Below are positions 21,599 to 33,000 of a stretch of DNA of 64,000 bases, piece by piece. The stretch lies in assembly GCA_015680905.1 (NCBI GenBank), contig CM027378.1:4526001-4590000 (forward strand), given 5' to 3'. A program made the position numbers and the translations under genes. The notes beneath the pieces are model-generated. The model made no database searches and was not told the origin of the DNA. It saw only the letters and a list, made by a program, of their open reading frames with translations. Position 1 is the stretch's first letter; each line of letters starts with the position of its first letter. This stretch comes from Coptis chinensis. Lineage: Eukaryota > Streptophyta > Magnoliopsida > Ranunculales > Ranunculaceae.

Positions 21599-21998
21599 CC
21601 AACACCTAGGGGTCAAGGGCTTGCTGATGAATATGGCATCAAGTTCTTCGAGACGGTAAGTTCATACCCGTATCACATTTCATCCCACTAACCCATTGTC
21701 AGTATATTAACCCACACGAAACCTGTTTTCTCCAGAGTGCAAAAACCAACCTGAATGTCGAGCATGTTTTCTTTTCTATTGCAAGGGACATAACACAAAG
21801 ACTTGCAAAAAATGATTCTAAAGCAGAGGTGCACTCTACTCTTGAACCAATTCGTGGAATGAGGATTAATACCTTGAACAGTGTGTTCTGACTCATTTAT
21901 TCCTATTTTTTCCGCCCCAGACCATTAAGATTAGTAAACCTAGTCCCAACAAAGGTTTTAGTACAATTACTGAGAGATCAGCTTGCTGCGGTTCCTAA
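21599..21998 (+). pseudogene. RABE/Rab8-type small GTPase, 3' fragment
   Basis: Three exon pieces with introns kept: 21599-21655 ([19 protein letters not shown], then GTAAG), 21736-21828 ([19 protein letters not shown], the G5 SAK box plus helix 5), and about 21915-21998 (QTIKISKPSP to ERSACCGS and stop). The final CCGS fits the double-cysteine prenylation tail of RABE1 proteins, which act in post-Golgi traffic. The GTP-binding N-terminus (G1 to G4) is absent. The last piece is still open. Because introns remain, this is a DNA-level copy, not a retrocopy. It abuts the truncated Athila gag on the left and the PYD1 fragment on the right. Confidence 0.85.
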
Positions 21999-22339
21999 AG
22001 TTGTTCAATCAATAATGATTGTTCTGGAATTCGAGAGTGCATACTATAATCTAACTCTTGAGAAAGTCATATGTGGATGCCAATATGTTTCAGGTGGCTC
22101 CTTTTGCTCTATTTGTGTTTGTTAAACCTTTGATGTTGTAATTTATCCTGTAGAGCGAATCCTTGGTATACTTTTAGGTGTGGGGATACAAGTTATGCAG
22201 CTCACTTATAAGATTTTCTAACGTTGTGTGGTTGGTGATTTATTGTTGATTACTACTATGCTTACCTCCAGAAGAAAATTTTAACTTCCAAATTAGAAAA
22301 AACCCAAACATAGATTTACACAAAATACATATCCAGCAA

Positions 22340-23292
22340 CAATACGCGTTCAAGTAGTTGAAGGAAGAGTATCCAGATCGGATACTTATTGCTTCAGTTA
22401 TGGAGGAATATGATAAGCATGCACTTGCATAAGTTATCATTTTTCACGATGCCATTGAAGTTAATTTCTCATGCCCCCATGGCATGCCAGAGCATAATAT
22501 GGGTGCTTCAGTTGGACAAGACTGTGTTTTGTTGGAGGAGTTTTGCGATTGGGTAAATGCAAAAGGCACCATTCCTGTCTGGGCAAAGATGACCCCTAAC
22601 ATCACTGACATTACATAGGTTTGCTTATCAGTTGTTTTACTTCCGAGGAAAATACTTATTCGGATCAATGTTGAATATTGGATAGACACATTTAATGAAG
22701 AATATGGTCACGAGTAGTAACCATCAATGGAGTAGCCATCGATGTTTTTTTTTTTTTTTTTTCTGAAAATTTGTATAATTTTATATAATGCTCTCTTTCT
22801 TGCCCAAGAAGTTCTCTATTGACATTTATTTGCAAGAACTTGAACCTAATATGTTTTTCATACATATATTCACTCTATTTAATGACGTTTGATCTTTATA
22901 GCCAGCTAGGGTGGCATTAAAATCAGGATGCAAAGGAATTGCTGCTATTAACACAATCATGAGTGTAATGGGAATCAATCTCAATACCTTACGGCCCGAA
23001 CCCTGTGTTGAAGGGTAAGCGATGTTTACCCTGATCAAAGTTACAAATCTGAATAAGTGTAAACCAATTACCAAGTTTCTAAAGATTTGCGGCTATTGTG
23101 TAAACTCCACACCTGGAGGCTATTCCTACAAGGCTGTCCATCCTATTGCACTTGCATAAGTGATGAACATTGCACAAATGATGAAATCTGAATTTGACGA
23201 CATGCATTATTCTCTTTCTGGTATTGGTGGAGTACGTGGAGACTGGTAGCGACGCAGCTGAATTTATTCTTCTCGGAGCAAATACTGTTCAG
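22340..23292 (+). pseudogene. PYD1: Dihydropyrimidine dehydrogenase (PYD1) fragment
   Basis: Plant PYD1 catalyses the first step of pyrimidine breakdown in plastids. Exon pieces in order: LKEEYPDRILIASVMEEYDK (about 22353-22415), VNFSCPHGMPEHNMGASVGQ and VPVWAKMTPNITDIT-like (22450-22618), KSGCKGIAAINTIMSVMGIN with TLRPEPCVEG (22900-23018), and TPGGYSYKAVHPIAL, MMKSEFDD, SLSGIGGV, then TGSDAAEFILLGANTVQ (23108-23292). Decay: TAG in the first piece (22352 region), TAA in place of a conserved codon at about 22430 and at 23157, and a 4-base insertion near 23237 that shifts the frame. Introns are retained. The start and end of the gene are missing. It has the same strand as the Rab fragment. Confidence 0.88.
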
Positions 23293-25909
23293 GTTCATTG
23301 GTATATGTGATGCCTATTCTTTCTTAATATTTGAATGTGCACATAAAGTTTGGAATTGTGAAAGCTACGATTTAGCTCCAATAATTAGATAATTTTATTT
23401 TAGATTGGTAGGTGGTGTCTTTAGTTCCGTTTGTTATGTTTTGTTAATTGGTAATGTGTGCCTTATTTATGGTCATTACTTATTGTGTGTCTGTCATTGC
23501 TCACTTTAAGATTAAGTAATGGTTTGATGGACATGGTTTATTATTCTTTTCTAAATGGTGCTATGTTTGCAATATTACCCATGAGAAATCAGGAGAGGGA
23601 AAAACAATTCGCGGGAAATAAGGAGAGAAAAAGGGAATTATACAGTGAGTCCCCCAAAACCTTCTTTCTCCACCTCTAAAACTCTAAGACCGAAATTAAC
23701 ACCCCTGATGCAGTTATCTCATTCGACTTATCTCAATTACTGAATCAACTATGCAATTTAAGCAAAGCAAATAGTACTTATTCACGGAGAATGACTTCTT
23801 CCGGTTTTCTTTTATTAGAAGAGAAATATGCGTGAAACATGAGTGAAAGTTTTCGAGTAAACACCTATGCTTAAACGAGCTATTCTGAGATAGAAGATGC
23901 ATTGGCAGCTGGGAATTCACTCCCCCTTTCTATGCCGTTGCTTTGCAATTTGCAATGGGTCCTCCAATAATAAGCATAAAAAGTATGTCGGTACCTCTCA
24001 GGCTAAAGTAGAGGTGAATACAATTGGAGTGGAGTCACTGAGCCAAACCTCATCGTTTTGTGGCTCGATTCCCTTCTCAACATCTACTGATGGGACCCAA
24101 AGGGGTCCATATCCGCCAGCTTTGAGTGGCGATTAGGAGTTCCGTGTCTGCATATGTTGTAACTGGTTCGGAACGGAACTATGAAACGGAAGAGCAAGCC
24201 ACGCAAACGGAGTGATCAAACCCCCTGAGGTAGTAACCAACCTGCATTTCCAGCTGTTTGAGTCAAAATGCCCAATCTCGATAGGGGAAAGCATTACAAA
24301 AACTCTAGAGACTTGATGCGGCTTTCGTAATAGAAAAACAGAAGGAAATTGATCCTTAGCACCTAACATGATAGGGGAATCGGCATCCAACCTCAAAGCA
24401 CATAACCTCCATTACACCTTAGCCGGATTCTCAATCCATTCCTTAAGAAAGAGAGTCTTCCTCCTCAAGTCTTATTAACAACTGAAGGACTCGACGACTA
24501 GGGGACTTAGCCAAATGATAAGAGAACGGAAAGCAAGTCCAACAACTAACGGAAGACCGAATTATATAGATCTAAAATCAGTCGATCTCTTCTTCCTGTT
24601 ATTAATATGGTTAGTTTTTTCTATTGCTTTATTTATTTATTTTCATCTAAGGCTTCATATTCTTCAAGTTAAAGTTCAAATTATTCATTCAATTTACTTT
24701 GATGTCAAACCTTGAATAAACAAAGAATGTTTATATTGCACATTTGAGCACAACTAGATAGGAATGAAATTAATTCCATTCGGATCATTCATGATATATA
24801 TCTATATGGACGCCATTACACTATGTTATATAGTAAGAAATATCAAAACAATAATGGGAAAGGTTAAAAAAGGGTGGGAAATAAGATATACGGAGATAAG
24901 CAATAAGTTACAGGAAAATCTCTTCCTCCAAAAACTCAGGACTAGCACCTAACCAATACAATAATAATGTTGAAGCTGTAAAAACACTTCTTTGAAATTG
25001 TGATTTATGATCGTGGCCAAAATAAAACAAACTTATAACCTTGAAGTTTTACTACGTTGAATTGTTGGTCTGAAATCTGATTTACAAAGTTGAATGTTTA
25101 AGACAATAGGACTTGCATCGTACCCTGCCTTTATACAACCTTAGGAGGAGATCCCCTGGACTTACAACAGGTTTGTTTGCATTAGAAATTAATTTTCTCT
25201 ATAGGTTATTTAATGATAGTGGACCTTCATTAAATTTACATAGGGTGATGTCAATGAGATATGGCGTAACAACTTCAAATGTTGATTTCAAAAGGAGCTT
25301 AATTGATTTAGAACTGAGTCCATTAGGAGGTGCTGCTGCTTTTCATGTACATGATTATACAAGTTTCCTTAGTTCAGGCCAAATTAATACCCCAACCGAG
25401 TTTTTTAGATAATGAGGTTACCGTGTTTCTATTCGATGAACAATAGTAAGCTTCCTTTTACGATTAAATCATTTGATCAGTGCAGACCTTTTTGTTTATT
25501 ACCTAAAAATTAGTGGGTTATGACATTATTTCTTATAAACGAAGATTTGGTTCTTCTGTGTGGACTTGGAATTGGTTAGTTTAAGAACCTGATAAAGTAT
25601 AGGAGAACCTCTCCTGTTTGGGACAATTAATTTGAACCTAGCTTGCTAAGGATTTAATTATTTGTTGCTTTCCGCACCATTGTACTTTGATCATCAATAT
25701 GCTTTATACACCGATTTGCATTGAGCTTTACGTGCCATATTAAATTGTCAATTTGGCATCAAAAGCTTCATTGAATTATTTATCTACATCCCAAGGCTTA
25801 ATATAAAGATTATTTGTGTCTCTATTCGGTGAAAGACTTTTAGGAAGTATGTATGTGATTCATGATTGTATGAAAACGGTTGCTACTAAGTGGTTAATGT
25901 GTTAGGAAT
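23293..25909. other. Unassigned 2.6 kb, part possibly organellar
   Basis: No domain is recognised. The segment 23880-24560 is less AT-rich and lacks TE signatures. Its style (mixed, GC-balanced, with reading frames such as 24396-24133 minus) resembles organelle-derived nuclear DNA, but I cannot tie it to a gene. The frame at 25113-25412 contains SPLGGAAAFHVHDYTSFLSS and is not recognised. The remainder is AT-rich. A T18 run lies at 22746-22764, just upstream in a PYD1 intron. Confidence 0.3.
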
Positions 25910-27204
25910 TGATAAGAGCCCAAAACTGTAGTTTTAACCCCTTAATAATATTATATTTAGACCAATTATATGTATAATAAATAAGAGTTAGTATTGTTTA
26001 CGTGTTTTTGTGTATTTCAGGTCTTGGAGTCAAATATGTGAAGAAATATGTCACTTTTGTAAGAGAAATGAGCAAAAGTTGGTTGCTAAGAAATTCTATG
26101 ATTAAAGGCCAAGATTCAAGGAGAAAAAACCTTTTTAAAACCCGGTTAAAGCTGAAAAGTCAAAGTCAACGAGGGCAGAAAAAGAGTAGAAACGTCAACA
26201 GAATTTCCGCAGGCAGTATCTTTGGACTCAGACCTCGGAATTGGGCCTATTATATGTCAAAACGACCAGCTTGGAAAGAGCTTTCTAATTATCAAAGTCT
26301 TGACCCAATTAGAGAAGTAAAAGTGGACAAAAATGGTGTTGAAGTAATTTCTCGCAGAGAAACCCTTTTTGGACATATGTAATTAGGTTTTGGGCTTGAT
26401 TTCATGGCCTAAAATATGGCTCCAAAGCCAATGCACGAAATTGTAACCTAACCCTCTCCTATATAAAGAGGGTTAAGGCTAAAACAAAACTTGGCTACTC
26501 CCATCTTTAGTTTAGTTGTAAATTAGGGTTCTCTCTCTATCCCTTTTTAGTTTATAGTTTAGTTTAGTTTGTAGCCTCCATTATATTAGTAAAAGTCAAG
26601 TTATTGTTCTTCATTATGTCTTTTTCTTATTCTTCTATTAATGATTGTCTAATGACTTCTAGCTAAACCTCCATTAGAGGGGTTTGATGAAGACTTGATA
26701 TGTTAGTTAGAATTATTGCTTGTTTAAAAGTTTCACTCTAGTAGGTTAGTTGATTCGCCATGAGAATGGGTTGAACTTTCTCACATGCTAATTATTAGTT
26801 GGCAGAGATTGCCATGAATAATTAGGGGTCAAATACTTAATCTTAATTGTTTAGGATTGCAATAATCTACACTAGCATATTAGGAATAAATCAAAGTGGA
26901 ATCAAATCCCCCTAATTTCTTCTCCATATTTTATTCAAGTTATATTCAATTTCTTAGTTAAATTAGTATAAGTTAAATTCATATATATTTAGTTTCATAG
27001 TATAAATTTACCTCTATAAATATTGCTCTCACCATTGTTTCCTTGTATTTGATTAATTGGATTCTATTATATCTTGGTAGTTTAGGAGTGGAACGATTCC
27101 ATACTTTATATATTGCATGAATATACATGTGAGAGTAGGAAATAAATAATTGATATCGTAAGAATAAAGTTAGAGAAATCTAATTGAGTTTTTACGGGTT
27201 ATCA
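25910..27204 (+). repeat. Solo Athila-type LTR, plus orientation
   Basis: Starts TGATAAGAGCCCAAAACTG, aligns along most of its length with the reverse complement of the element B LTR (for example GGACTCAGACCTCGGAATTG at 26223), and ends GGGTTATCA. Flanks are GGAAT (25905-25909) and AGAAT (27205-27209), a 5-base duplication with one change. A TATA box (CCTATATAAAGAGG) lies at 26457-26470. No internal region follows, so it is a recombined solo LTR. It is more diverged than the B pair and therefore older. Confidence 0.85.
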
Positions 27205-27767
27205 AGAATCATTTGCATGGTTTAAAGACCTTCCCATTCAACTAAGTAATTTTGAAAGCATCTGCACAAGTTTCACATATAGCGACCGGCTGACTCACTA
27301 TTTGTGAGACTTCATCTCTCCAGTGCTTGGTGAGTAGCTACTAGCCTACTAGATATAGACAACTTAATCCTTCTTTATGAATTTTTTAGGGATGATCATA
27401 ATGTTTTATTATTGTTTGTTTGTTAAAGGATGTGTTGAATAGGGAAATGATTGTCGACCTTATGGTATATTCTATACGGTGCTACCTATTATAAAGCAGA
27501 AGAAGAGGGATAATAGGTACAACCCTGAAAGGATTTGAACAAGCACAAATATGAGGTATGTGAAAATGAATTCTACACTGATGGTTTTATAAATTGTTTA
27601 ATTAATGGGATGAAAATTTGATTGCAATATATGGTATTACCTCGAATGTTCAAAATTGAAGTTTTGGTTTTTGACGTTTTCAGTGAATGAATTGTTATTT
27701 TTTGAATGATGAATTATGTTCAGATTCCAACTGTTTTTTTCCTAACTATTCCAAGTTCCACATTAGC
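27205..27767. other. Unassigned intergenic DNA
   Basis: AT-rich sequence with no coding domain, splice-bounded exon or repeat that I can support. Confidence 0.5.
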
Positions 27768-27770
27768 TTA

Positions 27771-28218
27771 GGGGGTGTTTGGATCCTATTTATTTATTGC
27801 CAAAAAGTGTTTATTAGTGAAAAAACATTTTTTGAAAAAATAAATGTGTTTGGTTTCTATTTAAAAAAAAAAAATAGTTTTTCATCCAAAAAACACTTTT
27901 TGATCCCAAAAAGTTGTTTTATGATAATTAGGTCAAACTTGTTTTTCAAGTTAAAAAACTATTTTTCTTTGAAGGAAACACTTTGAGTGCTAAAGGCAAA
28001 TGAACTCCCCAGATGTTTTAGACTTTAGTGATTTATGCCACGATATGCCAAAATATATCGAGAAACATAGTGTGAAATCTATTTTCATAAAATAGCTTTT
28101 AAGAAAAATCACAACCAAACATGTTTATTGAAAAACTATTTTTAGAATAAATACTTTTTCATAAAAATGTTTTTTAAGAAAAAATGATTTTTTGAAAAAA
28201 TGAGAACCAAACACCCAC
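27771..28218. mobile_element. Tourist-like MITE (PIF/Harbinger type)
   Basis: 448 bases bounded by imperfect inverted repeats, GGGGGTGTTTGGATC at the left and GTGGGTGTTTGGTTC when the right end is reversed. TTA flanks both ends (27768-27770 and 28219-28221). A 3-base TTA duplication and a GG..TGTTTGG terminus are hallmarks of Tourist MITEs. The interior is made of A/T-rich palindromic pieces (AAAAACTATTTTT-like) and has no gene. Frames read from it (Phe/Lys-rich) are spurious. Confidence 0.75.
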
Positions 28219-28221
28219 TTA

Positions 28222-29795
28222 TTGTTCACTACTAGTATAAGCATTGCATGGTGAATATAATAGGCACTAGATAGGGCTACATAATATGTTTTTACACCCT
28301 TAATCCCTTTCAGAAACAAATTATGATTCATTTTCTTTCTTCCTTCATTTTTTGGGGACCAACTCAGCCTTGATTCTGATAATGGCCACAAGCGAGCGGT
28401 GAAGGGGGCTACTAACAGAAGACAATGACTGAGCTTCTACCATGAAGCTTAAGTACACTAACAGACCAAGGGGGATGTATAATTCAAATACATCAAATGT
28501 TTAGATTGAGAGGCGTCACTTTGTTGATAAAAATGTCTCACATATTGTTACAGACATCTCTTTCATCATTTTAAGTGTAACGAGATAAGGGTAAACTTTA
28601 GAAGTTTTGAAGAAAATGAATTCGTTTCCTAAATCGGGGGTTTTCAAGAGAACGAATTCTTTAATTGAATCCAAACAAGTTCAGAGATGAATTTACTAAA
28701 ACTCTTCAATTCCCTTCTTTCCTTCTTTATTATCTTTTTTTCGGGCAGAATAAACAGTTTTCTTGGGCACAAACTCCACCAATCAGCACTTGCTACCTTA
28801 TGGACTGCAAATAGTAGCCTGTCCACAAAGTTAATCTGTTGAATCTTCCGTTGCCCTTACCCCAAAGACTCCAAGTGTTCGATATTTTCACAATTTTTGA
28901 AATGATTTCTTATTTCTTTTTTTGATCTTTAATTGGTTGAAAGAGCAATAAAATCGAATGAAATCTTATGTAATAGACGACCCATAAATATCGTTGTGTA
29001 GTTACTGCCCCAATGAAGTCGTCCGAAGGGAGCTAGGGCGACATTGTTGAGTCGTTTCGAAGTAAGTGATCGGCATGTGAGAGTCGGCCGAAAAGTTTGC
29101 TGAAATTTGGGCTAGGGCGACAGTGGCTAAGTCGTTTCAAAGTAGGTGATTCAACTTGAGGGAGTCTCTCAAAATGTTACACTGTCAATTGAGTCACTGG
29201 TGTAGTCTCCATTCGACATCACCAAGTCGTCTGGGAGGACTATAAAGCGGCACCGCCAGGTCGTTAGTAATGGTGTTCAAAGAGGTCATTTCTACAAAAG
29301 AAACGTCTTGTTTCAAAGAGGGTTACAAGCTTCAATGAGCTAACATTGTAACTTCAAATGAGAAGTCTAATTCGACTTTTACAAGCTTCAAATGGAGAAG
29401 TCTGTATTGAAACTTCTGGTTACAAAGAGAGAGTATTGATACTCAATTCTTGTTCAGTTAAATCAGTGGAGTACTCGTACTCACCGGGTTATCGCTAGTC
29501 GTCACTTAGCCAATCTGTATTACCAACTACTCCCCGAAACAAATTAGGTCCTAAAGTCACAAATTAATCTGCCGATTACCCAATTAATCATTTCCAACAC
29601 AACAACTTTTCTTTTGTGTCGATTATCCAAAGATGGGTAAACAAACTTTAATAGAAGTGATACTCTAAAGTCGGTGGTGTGCGGTCGGTCATTCAGTTTG
29701 AAGGAAGAAACACAAAAGAGAAGATGCAAGAAGTAAGAAGCGCAAAAGAGAACAAGGAGAAAAAACTTGTTTTCTCCGATTTTTCTGGTTTCTTA

Positions 29796-29834
<39 letters not shown>

Positions 29835-29954
29835 TTTTTTTTGGGTTTGCCCAACACAATTTGGAGTTTGTGAATAACCCAAAAAAAAAAACACGCAAAA
29901 AACTGCCCACCGCAAGACACCATCTTCTTCTTGTTACATCGCCACTACCACCAC
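28222..29954. other. Unassigned DNA with short direct repeats and poly-T
   Basis: Two 40-base imperfect direct repeats lie at 29031-29070 and 29111-29150 (GCTAGGGCGACA..., ending AGTAAGTGAT or AGTAGGTGAT), in a stretch with several GTCG-containing boxes. A pure T run of about 33 bases lies at 29799-29831. No domain-bearing gene is seen. It could be part of an unrecognised LTR. Confidence 0.45.
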
Positions 29955-29968
29955 CAGCCAAGCCGCCT
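29955..29968. repeat. LINE target-site duplication, left copy
   Basis: CAGCCAAGCCGCCT just before the poly-T. It matches CAGCCAAGTCGCCT at 36246-36259 in 13 of 14 positions. Confidence 0.75.
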
Positions 29969-30083
29969 ATTTTTTTTTTTGCTAAAAGGTAATTGATTCA
30001 AATGAATAAAAGGTTACAAGAAAAAAGAATATGAAGTGGTAAGAACTGTTTAGTATGGGTATCATCAGTTGTGTACCCACCTA

Positions 30084-33000
30084 TTACATCCAAAATTTAG
30101 CTAATGAATCGGAAGTAAGTAGTAAAATGGTTCTCCAATTTCTCACAAAAGGAAGTTTATTGTCCCACCATTTACTTTCTCCTTTTTGCAATGCTGCACC
30201 ATGTCTCGCACAGCTGTCCGCACCTGAGTTTGTTTCTCTCCATGTAGCTGATATATTGATCCATGATGCTTTCTCTCTAAGTTGCTTCCATTTTGTTCTT
30301 ACTCTCCAATGCACTATGTCATCCTAAAAGAGCTTTGACCACCGATGAAGAGTCTGATTCCACCTAAATATATCTCCAGTCCCTATCCAGTGCTCTCTGA
30401 ATTCCTTCTATAATGACAAAGGCTTTTGCCATATAGTTGGTTGTTACTCCAAGTCCTCCTGCTGCTCGCACCCAAAATGTTACCCATGTAATCCCGGAGA
30501 ATCACTCCCACTCCCCAACCTGCCATACTTGGGTTTCCACATGAACTTCCATCCACATTAATTTTTATGATGTCAGGAGGTGGGAGAAGCCAGTAACATT
30601 CCAGAATTTTGGGTGCTCTTCTTAGTTTGTGATGGAGATTGAATGTGTGAATAATTTTCATATCTGTCATTGTGTTGTTCATGGTACCTGATGATTTTTT
30701 GTATGCTCTGATGATGGCTCTTCTAGTTAGAAAGCAAATGTTAGAGAAACAGGATGTCTTCTGGTCATAGAGCACCTTATTTATGTTCTTCCATAAGCTT
30801 ACCAGACTTGTCAGTGAGCAAGCTTTCCACATGTCTAGAATCGAAGAGTTGTGGTGTTTATCCTGTTGCATTATGTCATTGAAGGATTCAATGTGTGATT
30901 GAATGCTGAAAATATGTCTAGCATGATCCCATACTCTCTTGGCCAACTCATCACAGTGATAGAGAATATGATCAAGATTTTCTTCTTCCTGCTTACATAT
31001 ACAACATCGAGATGCCAATTGTGTCTTCCTTTTTTGCAACATGTCATATGTTCTGGAAACCCCCCAGATTAATTTCCATGCTATACCTTGTGTCTTAGGA
31101 AGAATTTTAGAGCTCCAGATGAACTTGCATCCTTTTTGCTTAGGTGCTTTTTTCCTAGCTAATATCCTTATGCGCTGTTGAAACTGAGAATTTCCTTTTG
31201 CCATATGATAACCAAATTCAGTCATCTTCCTTTGTATTGTCAGGTTGTTGCACAGAAGTGGGATCAATACCAATTAGCTATAGTACTCGTGTTATGTTGC
31301 TGGAGAAGTCCCAGTGGTTACCTTGTATGAATTCATTGAGTCGGCCTTGAAGCTTCTTGATGTCTTTACTTTCTTCCTGGAAAAAATCACAAATCGGTTT
31401 TTGGTGAAACCAATTCTCTCTCCAAACATTAATTGATGTACCATTTCCAACCACCCATCCATGTAGGTTATTCATTTCTTTGAGAGCCCATCTAATTCCC
31501 TTCCAAACTGTCAAGGTCTTGTAATTAGTCCATGTGCCTGACCTGTTTGTGTATTTGCCTATCATAAAGGAAGACCAATTACTTTCCTCAGTGACCACGC
31601 ACTAAGATTGTTTCATGAGCATTGAGATGTTGATATCTTTGACTCTCCTTATGCCCAATCCTCCCTCCTCCAAAGGTTTGCATGTTTTTTCCCAGGATAT
31701 CGTAAAAGATTTGCTTTCTGCAAGGTTGCCACTCCAGATGAAATTCCTAATGATGCTTTCACATTCTTTTATGACTGAGTTTGGCCATTTGTAGATTCCC
31801 ATGTTGTGGACTGGTATGCTATTAAGAACATATTGTGCTAATATTACTCTTCCTTGAAAATATAGCATTTTGCCAACCCACCCTGCAGCTCTTTTCCTGA
31901 TCTTGTGTACTAATGGTGCTAATGCAGCTTTAGTCACTCTGCCCATGATCAGTAGAACCCCGAGATACTTTTCAGGTAACATGCCTACTTTTATGCCGGC
32001 CCATAACCTCTTGGATCAAAAGTTTTCTCTTGTTATTCATTGGACTAAGAAAAAGCTTACACTTCTCCTTATTTATGAGTTGTCCAAAGGTGTCCTAATA
32101 TATGTTGAGAAGTTTGACAAGTTGTTTGATGCACCTCATGTTAGCATTGCATAAATGGAAAATATCATCCGCAAACAATAAGTGGGAAGGACTGCAATAT
32201 TTGGAGCTTACCACCATGTGTTGAATTTTCTTATCTAGAACCAATCTGCTGATGCTTCTACTTAGACAGTCTTCCGCAAGAGCAAAGAGCATAGGGGAGA
32301 GAGGATCTCCTTGTTTCAATCCTCTTCCTGCTGAAAAATATCCTTGAGGACCTCCATTGAGCATGATTGACATTGTATTACTTTGATAGACTACTTGCAA
32401 CCATATGATCCATCTCTCATTGAATCCCACATGCTGCAAAATTGCCCAAAGAAAGTTCTAGTCCATAGTATCAAAGGCTTAAGAGATGTCAAGTTTGATT
32501 CCAATACTTCCACCATGTCTGGGTGTTTGCAATTCATTCAATAACTCTGAAGTTAGTCCAATGGCTTGTTGGGAGATTCTGTTGGGAATGAAGCCATATT
32601 GTTCCTTACTGATAATTTCTTCTGCTATTAGACACAACCTTGTGGCAAGAATCTTGGTGATGACCTTGAAAACGAAGTTTGAGAGGCATATTGGTCGAAA
32701 CTTTCCCATATGATTGGCATTTTTCTTTTTTTGGATAAGAACAATGAAGTTGGAGTTAAATCCAAGGGGCAATCTAGATTTGATAATGAAATATCTAATA
32801 GCTCGTACTAGATCATGCCCTACTATATCCCAACAGTGATGAAAGAAATACCCAGAGAATCTATCTGGTCCTGGAGAGCTGTCTGGATTAAGGTGAAAAA
32901 CTACCGCTTTCATTTCCTCTGTTGAAGGAATAGTGATGAGAAAGTCATTATCCTCCGATCGCAGATCTTGAGGCATATTATGAATGAGTTCCCAGTCCAT

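Noticed and set aside
27687-28391. Lys/Phe-rich frames on both strands around the MITE
   Set aside because: Produced by AAAAA/TTTTT palindromes inside the MITE.
29799-29831. Poly-T as the 3' end of the LINE
   Set aside because: The LINE tail ends at the shorter T run 29970-29980, adjacent to the target duplication. The longer run is outside the element and may mark another, unidentified retroposition.
30055-30327. Plus-strand frame of 90 codons
   Set aside because: Antisense of the C-terminus of LINE RNase H.
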